The notes below the pieces were generated by a model that ran no database searches, was not told the origin of the DNA, and saw only the letters and a program-made list of their open reading frames with translations. Positions 56,890 to 64,000 of a stretch of DNA of 64,000 nt are shown here, piece after piece. Location of the stretch: contig QANU01016049.1 of the NCBI GenBank assembly GCA_003254905.1, forward strand, positions 104,973 through 168,972, given 5' to 3'. Each line of letters opens with the position of its first letter. The stretch's first letter is position 1. The stretch comes from Nissolia schottii. Lineage: Eukaryota; Streptophyta; Magnoliopsida; Fabales; Fabaceae. Made by a program: the position numbers and the translations under genes.

Positions 56890-57420
56890 AAAATGGTCAT
56901 TTCGGGATTTTTGGGTATTTAGACTAAAAATCTGGGTTTCTTTTTATGAAAAATGGGTTTAGAGGTATCAAAAACCTTGGGGTCAAGTCTTGAGTCCATT
57001 GGGTTATGGAGAAACAAAATTTCAAAGAAAAATCGGTTTTTCGGACAAAAATGGTATTTTAAGCAAAAGAGGGCAAATCTGTAATTTCAGGTGTTTGGAC
57101 TAAAAATCTGGGTTTATTAACATGAAAAATGGGTTTAGAGGTATTAAAAACCTTAGGGTCAAGTCTTGGGTCCATTGGGTTATGGAGAAATAAAATTCCA
57201 AAGAAAAATCGGTTTTTATGGGCAAAAAATGATTTTTGATCAAAAAGGGCAAAACTGTAATTTCAAGTAATGAAATTAAAAATCTGGGTTTGTTTTCATA
57301 AAAAGTGGGTTTAGAACTATGAAAAACTTTAGGGCCAAGCTTTGAGTCCATCGGTCAATGAATGATTAAAAATCCTAACGAAAAATGGGTTTTACGGGTA
57401 AAAGATTTTAGGTGTGACAA
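56890..57420 (+). repeat. Tandem repeat of about 175 bp in H, three units
   Basis: The motif GGTCAAG(T/C) recurs at about 56980, 57157 and 57330, with periods of 177 and 173 bp. Reverse complements of the B1 units. Confidence 0.88.
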
Positions 57421-57887
57421 ACATGAGTTTATTCAGTTATGTGTACCTGTTTATTCAGTTGCATTATGTCATTTGCATTACTATGAGCCACCCAAGGGGT
57501 GCAGAGAACAAGAATAGATTATGAGTACCAAGCAGTGCATGCATCATGAGGCAGTGTTGCCACAGGACTTAGGGCAACCATAGATCGCTAGAATTAAATA
57601 AATTAATGTGCAAAGATGGTAATGTAATTTAGGGAAACAGTTAAGTCTAAAGACGGGCCCCGACCACAGAGGGTTGGAGTAGCCCGAAGTTATGACATAG
57701 TTATGTGATAGGAATCCCTCTCTTGGCACGTCATACCTGACAAGCCCCTCCCCAGCCGTGCGAGACGGACTGGGTTATGATTATGATACGCAGATAAAGA
57801 TCTGAACGCGGGTTTCCACCCGGATGAGAGAAAAGAAAGTAAGGAACGCTTGTGCTTTTATGTCATGACATTTAAAAGACGAGTAAG

Positions 57888-58101
57888 TACACCCCCAGAC
57901 GTGGTGTAAGTATCGCCCCCAGACGTGGCGAAAGGATCCCCCAGACGTGGATCAAGAGAAACAGATATGCCCCCAGACGTGGCATCAGGCGCACCCCCAG
58001 TTGTGGTGAGCAACCTACGCCCCCAGACGTGGCGGAGGACTGTCCCCCAGACGTGGACAGAGAAAGAAAAAGAGAGATCTTGTCCCCCAGACGTGGACAA
58101 G
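57888..58101 (+). repeat. Eight-hairpin array with constant loop (H)
   Basis: Sense order: TACACC/GGTGTA (57888-57908), CGCC/GGCG (57914-57930), GATCC/GGATC (57935-57953), ATGCC/GGCAT (57967-57985), CACC/GGTG (57992-58008), CGCC/GGCG (58018-58034), CTGTCC/GGACAG (58040-58060), CTTGTCC/GGACAAG (58079-58101). The loop is CCCAGACGT in all but the fifth, which has CCCAGTTGT. Confidence 0.95.
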
Positions 58102-58334
58102 CGAGCCCTCGCCTGCCAGTGCTATCGCCAGGGTACACTCCCGCCATTCTATCAGTTGAATGGTTGCAAGAGGTTGCGGCTGTATGAGGGACGACGGTCC
58201 CGCAGTCTGCAAGGGGGTGAGGGCATCCAGCAGCGAAGAAGAAGGACGCGACACAGGCGCGTAAGAGAACCCCTATCCCCTCATGCATTATATTTAATTG
58301 CTAATTGTATAAACTGTATGATTATATCTGATTA

Positions 58335-58341
<7 letters not shown>

Positions 58342-58382
<41 letters not shown>
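58342..58382. repeat. (TA)n microsatellite
   Basis: About 20 TA dinucleotides within LTR H. B1 has only a short TATATATTTATACATATA at the matching place (about 43744), so it expanded in H. Confidence 0.93.
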
Positions 58383-58383
<1 letters not shown>

Positions 58384-58689
58384 TTATGAGTACATGTTGA
58401 GTCAACCGTCCGTGAGACACATACGAGACGGTCATAGTAGCACCGAGAGTCTAATGATGAAGCACGATAACTTAGTAAGAAAGATTAGATCCCCATCACC
58501 TAGTAATTAGATAAAGCCGCCCAGGAACTTAGGCAAGAAATAATTGGTAGGATGTCTAGATGCATGAATCACTTAGAGATCCCTGGACGGCCGAAGCATA
58601 AGTGAGTAACCAGATCCCCACGACCCTACAGTTATCCACTGAGAACCACCGTTCTCACCCCCACTGACTTGTGGCTTCAGGAGAGCCTG

Positions 58690-58809
58690 ACGTCTGCACC
58701 GCCGAAGAAGCGGAAGATCCATCGCAGCAGATTTAGGACGGTGGACCCTGAGCCAGATGAGGAGCCCAACGAGGACGAGCCAGAGTTCGGACCAGACCCC
58801 GTCATCTGA
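58690..58809 (+). CDS. Short K-K-R-K / D-P-E ORF in LTR H
   Basis: A frame without a clear ATG reading T-S-A-P-P-K-K-R-K-I-H-R, F-R-T-V-D-P-E, then acidic residues and stop at 58807-58809. It aligns with the N-terminus of the B2 ORF (P-P-K-K-R-R, T-V-D-P-E) although H is much shorter. B1 has ATG in place of the ACG codon, then a one-base frameshift. Confidence 0.3.
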   Translation, partial: TSAPPKKRKIHRSRFRTVDPEPDEEPNEDEPEFGPDPVI

Positions 58810-59575
58810 GATAGCACCTTTTTGCTAGTAGCTATAGTCGTATGTGTATTTTGATGTATGTTACTTGCAGACTTAATGATATGTACGGGCTTAGGATATG
58901 TATGGCCCTTTTGATGTATCATTACAATATTTATGACATTTATATATTATTTCTGCTATGTATGACTTTATCTGTTGGACCCCTTGGTACTGTTTACTTT
59001 ACTGTTTATGTATGTACTGGTATGACAGACCACGCTAGCACTTATCTGTTATACGACTATATGGGACTTATGATAGTTCACACGCATGGCTCTACTTTGA
59101 CGGGTAAAAGCAATTTATGTTAAAAAAAAAAATGGGTCCTTATTTTCAGTTAACTTAATTATTTTCGAAGTAAAGTAGGGACTACCAGTATTCCCACACA
59201 CCAGATAACAACTTAGCAGACGCAGATTATGACTTAAGCATAAGCTGCTAAGCTAGGGTGTTACACAATACACATAGGGGCCTGAAGATACACAACCATT
59301 TCTTTTACTAGAATACATAAGGTTCATACATAAGTCTTATCCAGAAGAAATAATATACATAACCGTAGCAGTATTATACAAACGCGAAAACTAAAAGCAA
59401 CTACATACACGAGCGGCACATCTCGCTTCGTGTATGGTACAATACCCTAACCCTGCAAATGGGTCCGACTGGCATCCACCTAATCACAGTCTCCCGGACG
59501 CTCCATAGGCTCCTCCTCCTCACTGCTGCTCAGGTCTGCCACCGCTGAGAAGCCGCGTGGGACGAAGCGCTGCGA

Positions 59576-59947
59576 TCAGACGGTCAGTATCCTCTTCCGT
59601 GCCGTGATCCGTGGACCTCGAGCGCGAACTGGCGAGGTGTACGCGCCTGGATCCGTGACTGGCGTCGGTGCTGGTGTAGGTGTCAGCTCGGGCTTGGAGG
59701 GAGGTATCTCCTCATCGCCATTGAGACGAATCGGGTTCCTGCTGCTGCTCCCCGGAAGCTCATCCACCCAGATTGGGTTCAGTGGTGAAGTGCCTGGGGC
59801 TCGAAGCCTTGGCCTAGGAGGATGATCCTGCTCGTCAGGGAGGCGTGCGGGCGCGTACGTGTCCGTCTCCAGAAGGGTGCCAGTGCTATAGTTGCGCATA
59901 CGCGTGTGCGTGAAAAGCCACACATCCTTGGCCGGTGGTGATGTCAT
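59576..59947 (-). CDS. LTR-encoded ORF, 123 codons (G)
   Basis: Sense frame starting at ATG 59945-59947, twelve bases after the conserved CCAG. It begins M-T-S-P-P-A-K-D-V-W-L-F and is rich in Pro, Thr and Arg, with P-T-P-A-P-T-P-V-T-D-P in the C-terminal half. It occupies the same LTR position as the acidic ORF of B2, but no residue similarity is clear. No family is recognised. Confidence 0.4.
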   Translation of the reverse strand: MTSPPAKDVWLFTHTRMRNYSTGTLLETDTYAPARLPDEQDHPPRPRLRAPGTSPLNPIWVDELPGSSSRNPIRLNGDEEIPPSKPELTPTPAPTPVTDPGAYTSPVRARGPRITARKRILTV

Positions 59948-60399
59948 AGCTGCAAACTGGATCCATAATCGAGTGGGGGTGAGAACTCTAAGTCCTCAGT
60001 GGGTCCCTATGGCTACCTATGATTCATTTCCTCGAATATCCTCCAGGCCGCCCAGGTGTTTCTAAGTGAAAACATGCATACTAACATCCTACTGATTATT
60101 ATCTGGCCTAAGGTCCTGAACGGCTTTATCTAAGATTATCTAGGTGATAGAGGAACTAGTCTTTCTTACTAAATCTGCGTGCTTATGAATCCTACAATTC
60201 AGTTATAATTAAGCTATCCGTCTTGGGTCGTTCCCTTGAAGTTACATCATACATTAACATTCATGACTATGCATATATACTTTATCACATACATACTGAC
60301 ATACATATAACTGTTCAATCATCACATTCATACCTATGCATATTCTATATGCTTTACGCTACATACTCTTTATGCTACATGCTTGGGGGACTTGGGGAT

Positions 60400-60735
60400 C
60401 TCTTACGCATACCGGTTCACCCGGGTTAGCGTCCTTCTTCTCCTTTCTTTATTCTTTTGGGTATGACGTCAACCTTTCCTTCACTTCTTCTTATTGCTTC
60501 GATGAGCAATCTTTACTTTACTTTAAATTTAACTTTCTTTGTGCCATTAACCTCTGCGAATCAATCCACCCTTTTGGGATTAACCCATTAACCAAATCGA
60601 CCCTTTTGGGATCTGGCAAGGTAACACATTTCCTTCCTTGTGTCCTTAACCTCTGCGAATTAATCCACCCTTTTGGGACTTGGCAAGGTAACACATTGGC
60701 CAATCCACCCTTTTGGGACTAGCGAGGGGCGTGTC
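60400..60735 (-). repeat. Two-class hairpin cluster in LTR G
   Basis: One CGCATACCGG..CCCGGGTTAGCG unit (60407-60432), then four units around CCCTTTTGGG (about 60565-60725) whose outer arms differ: AATC..GATT, CCAAATC..GATCTGG, TTAATCC..GGGACTTGG and CCAATCC..GGACTAG. Confidence 0.65.
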
Positions 60736-60959
60736 AAGTGGACGTTGCCAAGAGAGGGCTTTCCTAGCATATAACTACATACATATTTCCCTAAGTCTCA
60801 TTATGCTGTCTTGAACATTAAGTCATTGACCTCTAGTGTTCTAGGGCTGCCCTAACTCCTAGGTGACATCCCATCCTCATGATGCATGCTCAAATACATA
60901 AGAATAGCTTAACTATAATCATTGGATCCCTTAAAACCATGAAACTCCCAACTCTACCA

Positions 60960-61205
60960 GGTTTCATTCGAATACTTGCTGTGGTATTCGAATGAGATCC
61001 CTCAGAGTTCTTTCATTCGATTGGAATAGGCTTTCATTCGACTGAAATCCCTCGACATCTCTTCATTCGAATACGAGGGAATTCATTCGATTGAAATCCC
61101 TAAGATTCGCCTTCATTCGACTGCAGTGGAATTCATTCGAAGGAAAGCTCGATTAGGGCTTGCATTCGACTGAATTCCTTTCGTATTCGAATGCAGACTA
61201 CAAAA
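60960..61205 (-). repeat. CATTCG minisatellite in LTR G
   Basis: Same array as in E (53930-54165), with single-base differences in several units. Confidence 0.8.
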
Positions 61206-61577
61206 ATCGCCTCCCGAGACTCCAGATCGTAAATTCTTACTGTTCCTAGGGTTCCAAGTAGTACAATTATGCGTTTCAATCTTCCATCGTTCGCAAAACC
61301 CTTTTTGCATAGTATCCCCCCAAAATACTACTTATCAGTTCTACAGTCAAATACACAAATAGGCACGTATACAGTTAAAAACTAAACCACATAGACAGTG
61401 GGCTTGGGATTACCCACCTCCGATCGGGATTCTGATTCGATGACTTTGAAGGGGAGATGGTCCTCTTCACGATGGTATGCTCCTGCTAATTTTCAGGGAC
61501 TCCGGCACGAAATCTAGCAGTGTCGGAACGCGACCCTCGATTGCTCACTAAATGTAACTTCTGAAGATTTACGAAGT

Positions 61578-61585
61578 TATTTATA
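61578..61585 (-). promoter_or_regulatory. Probable TATA box of LTR G
   Basis: In sense TATAAATA, about 160 bp upstream of the sense GGAGGTGGGTAATCC block. Confidence 0.5.
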
Positions 61586-62142
61586 ACCGTGCACAGTGAA
61601 ACGTAAATTTTCTCTTTCTTTCTTTGTTTTAATTTGCTGAAGCTCTGCAGCTTCTTATTCATTTTATTATATTTATTATCATTATTATATTATTTATTTA
61701 TTTATTTATTCATTTAACTTCTGAAGGAAGTTAATATCTCCCCCCAGTTCTGTTTTCGTTTGGTCGCGTTTTGTCTGAAAAACCCTGCTTCTGGTTGCCC
61801 TAAAAATATTCCGGGCACATTGCTGTGACCCATTTATTTTTCCCCTCGGTCTCGAACGATTTTCTCGAGGACCGGAGACTTTTTCGCAGAGTTGAAAATC
61901 CCTACGGACGTTTTACAGTATCCGAAAAAATTTCGATCAAGTTGAAACTCGTCCAGCGGCTCCCGAAAATTATGAGGCAGCTAAACCTAGCCCGTTTCCT
62001 CAAATCTTCAGGGCTTCGGAGACTCACCCCGACTTCCCTCGTTCGCTTGACGGTTTTCGGCCAATCACGACTGTCGACAGTTAATTTGCCAGCTCGTAGA
62101 AACACGGGATGTTACAGATAGCACTGGCAGGCGAGGGGCTCG

Positions 62143-62356
62143 CTTGTCCACGTCTGGGGGACAAGATCTCTCTTTTTCTTTCTCTGTCCACGTCTGGGGG
62201 ACAGTCCTCCGCCACGTCTGGGGACGTAGGTTGCTCACCACAACTGGGGGTGCGCCTGATGCCACGTCTGGGGGCATATCTTTCTTTCTTTGATCCACGT
62301 CTGGGGGTTCCTTTCGCTACATCTGGGGGCGTTACTTACACCACGTCTGGGGGTGT
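62143..62356 (-). repeat. Eight-hairpin array (F), partly decayed
   Basis: Same eight hairpins as B1 in the same order. Decay: the GATCC hairpin has GGTTC as right arm and the following CGCC hairpin has CGCT and loop ACATCTGGG. The others pair fully. Confidence 0.88.
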
Positions 62357-63189
62357 ACTTACTCGTCTTTTAAATGTCATGACATAAAAGCGCAAGCGTT
62401 CCTTACTTTCTTTTCTCTCATCCGGGTGGAAACCCGCGTTCAGATCTTTATCTGCGTATCATAATCATAACCCAGTCCGTCTCGCACGGCTGGGGAGGGG
62501 CTTGTCAGGTATGACGTGCCAAGAGAGGGATTCCTATCACATAACTATGTCATAACTTCGGGCTACTCCGACCCTCTGTGGTCGGGGCCCGTCTTTAGAC
62601 TTAACTGTTTTCCTATATTACATTACCATCTTTGCACATTAATTTATTTAATTCTAGCGATCTATGGTTGCCCTAAGTCCTGTGGCAACACTGCCTCATG
62701 ATGCATGCACTGCTTGGTACTCATAATCTATTCTTGTTCTCTGCACCCCTTGGGTGGCTCATAGTAATGCAAATGACATAATATAACTGAATAAACTCGT
62801 ACACATAACTGAATAAACTCATCAAACCTTAACACATTTCTAGAAAATAAAACACATAAACATAAACACATATAACACATATTATCATCCGAGGACTCAA
62901 GAACACAAGGAGTGAGGAAAAGCCTAAGTTATCCTCATACTCTCCTGTACACTCATACTCTTGATTTTCCCTCACACTCTTACCATCATAAACTACAAAA
63001 CTCTAATTTCTCCAAATCCTAGGCCCTCAAAACTGAACACCCTCCTAGTCCTTGTACACTCATACACTTGATTTTCTCCTGTTCTCTTGCTACCATGCAC
63101 TCTCAAGACCCAATTTGCATCTTCCTCTAAAACTTCCACTAAATATTCTCCTAAGTTCCCTCCTCCAAAACCGAAATATCCTTTCCCTT

Positions 63190-63760
63190 GTACCACTCTG
63201 AACTCATGTTTGTCACACATAAAATCTTTTACCTGAAAAACCCGTTTTTCGTTAGAATTTTTAATCAACCATTGACCGATGGAATCAAAGCTTGACCCTA
63301 AGGTTTTTCATAGTTCTAAACCCACTTTTTATGAAAACAAACCCAGATTTTTAATTTCCTTACCCGAAATTATAGTTATGCCCTCATAAGCCCAAAATGT
63401 CATTTTTGTCCAAAAAACTGATTTCTCTTTGAAATTTTATTTCTCCATAACCCAATGGACTCAAGACTTGAACCTAAGGTTTTTAATACCTCTGAACCCA
63501 TTTTTCATGATAATAAACCCAGATTTTTAGTCCAAACCCCCAAAATTACAAATTTGCCCTTTTTGATCAAAATATCATTTTTGCCCATAAAAAACCGATT
63601 TTTCTTTGGAATTTTATTTCTCCATAACCCAATGGACTCAAGACTTGACCCGAAGGTTTTTAATATCTCTGAACCCATTTTTCATGATAATAAACCCAGA
63701 TTTTTAGTCCAAATTCCCGAAATGACCATTTCGCCCTTTTTATGCCAAAAACCCAATTTT
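63190..63760 (-). repeat. Tandem repeat of about 177 bp in F, three units
   Basis: Homologous positions at about 63287, 63464 and 63642 (177 and 178 bp apart). Units as in B1 and H. Confidence 0.87.
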
Positions 63761-64000
63761 TGCTCTATGTCACCTTTTCTCAAAACTCTTCCATGTACAA
63801 CACTAAAACATTTTTCCACATACTCCATCATTTATAAATCACATATTATCCTCTTGAAATCACCTTCATTTAAGAAAAATCATTAATAACACAAGTAAAT
63901 TTATTTTTAAGCATAAAACACATATTATGTGCATTTTATCATAAATCACATAAACATGCAAAAAGGCATATAACCATCAAGGAATGGTTTTAGTGAGTTT

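Larger units (their letters stand above)
55726..59265 (+). mobile_element. Solo LTR H (family B)
   Basis: 3540 bp, TGTAACATCCCG..GGGTGTTACA, with perfect target duplication CAATA (55721-55725 and 59266-59270) and no internal region. It is B1 in the opposite orientation, about 140 bp shorter, with three 175-bp units where B1 has four. Sense order: GGAAGTGGGTAACT (56622-56635), tandem units (56890-57420), eight-hairpin array (57888-58101), a TA repeat (58342-58382), CACCTAGTAA (58497-58526), TTCTCACCCCCACT (about 58651) and the short K-K-R-K ORF. Confidence 0.95.
59271..62116 (-). mobile_element. Solo LTR G, right part
   Basis: Continues G after H, ending CACGGGATGTTACA at 62116. GATAG (62117-62121) is the right target copy, differing from the left GATAC by one base. 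Joined length about 3.11 kb. It contains the 123-codon ORF, TTCTCACCCCCACT (about 59970), TATCTAGGTGATAG (60115-60150), hairpin units (60400-60735), CATTCG repeats, GGATTACCCACC (61409-61420) and a TATA box near 61578. Confidence 0.9.
62122..64000 (-). mobile_element. LTR F (family B), right part
   Basis: Resumes at CACTGGCAGGCGAGGGGC exactly where the F sequence stopped at 55458, and runs off the window. It contains the eight-hairpin array (62143-62356), a GGGATTCCTATCACATAACTATGTCAT region (62526-62552), three 175-bp units (about 63190-63760) and AT-rich sequence to the edge. Confidence 0.87.

Noticed and set aside
57888-58101. CRISPR-like array (repeated 12-mer with variable spacers)
   Set aside because: The variable parts are short complementary arms, not 30-bp spacers, there are no cas genes, and the setting is a plant LTR.
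1-64000. A host gene island or a non-transposon biosynthetic or defence system
   Set aside because: No frame in the window shows a recognisable non-transposon domain; every long open frame is explained by gag-pol, LTR sequence or antisense.

Overview
The window is plant nuclear DNA made almost wholly of nested transposable elements. I found no host protein-coding gene, rRNA gene or tRNA gene. Evidence for a flowering plant: the 3' end of a CACTA DNA transposon, Athila-type Ty3 retrotransposons primed by a tRNA-Asp-like primer site, and long-LTR Ty3 chromoviruses of Tekay (Del) type primed by initiator tRNA-Met and carrying a C-terminal chromodomain. The species cannot be fixed from the sequence. 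The density of nesting suggests a pericentromeric or other gene-poor region.

Layout, using names of my own. 1-863: CACTA 3' end. 867-4955: Athila LTR (Ath0), split by the solo LTR L1 (1135-3816). 4956-8303: truncated Tekay-type LTR B2. 8304-9252: opposite-strand LTR fragment C. 9253-35807: minus-strand Tekay element T0, broken up by an insertion at 13286-34083. That insertion is an Athila-type solo LTR (S), which contains the Athila element Ath1 (14714-33932), which contains the complete Tekay element A (16672-27195). 35808-41457: plus-strand Athila element T1, which entered T0. 41458-52527: plus-strand Tekay element D, which entered T1. D's 5' LTR holds the solo LTR B1 (42861-46539). D's 3' LTR is cut after 33 bp by LTR E (52528-54366), then F (54367-55458 and 62122 onward), then G (55459-62116), then H (55726-59265). 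Matching 5-bp target duplications (TSDs) support most levels: GCCAC, AAGGG, ATTCT, GTAAT, CACGT, CAATA, and GATAC/GATAG with one change.

Coding content is gag-pol only: gag with zinc knuckle, aspartic protease, reverse transcriptase, RNase H, integrase and chromodomain. Every copy carries stops or frameshifts. A and D keep all domains; Ath1 lacks RT, RNase H and integrase; T1 is cut off in RNase H.

The most interesting signal lies in the LTRs. Different Tekay-type LTR families share an ordered, transcript-sense architecture: a TATA box (seen in four LTRs), a conserved GTGGGTAACT block, an internal repeat array that differs by family, an array of short hairpins, a conserved CACCTAGTAA block, and a CACT(R)AG / TTCTCACCCCCACT / CAG-G block with an acidic mini-ORF. 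In family B, eight consecutive hairpins share a 9-nt loop while their stems differ and pair perfectly. I suggest a structured LTR leader, perhaps a leader intron. The window also holds an evident assembly fault: an exact 1317-bp duplicate between two single N bases.
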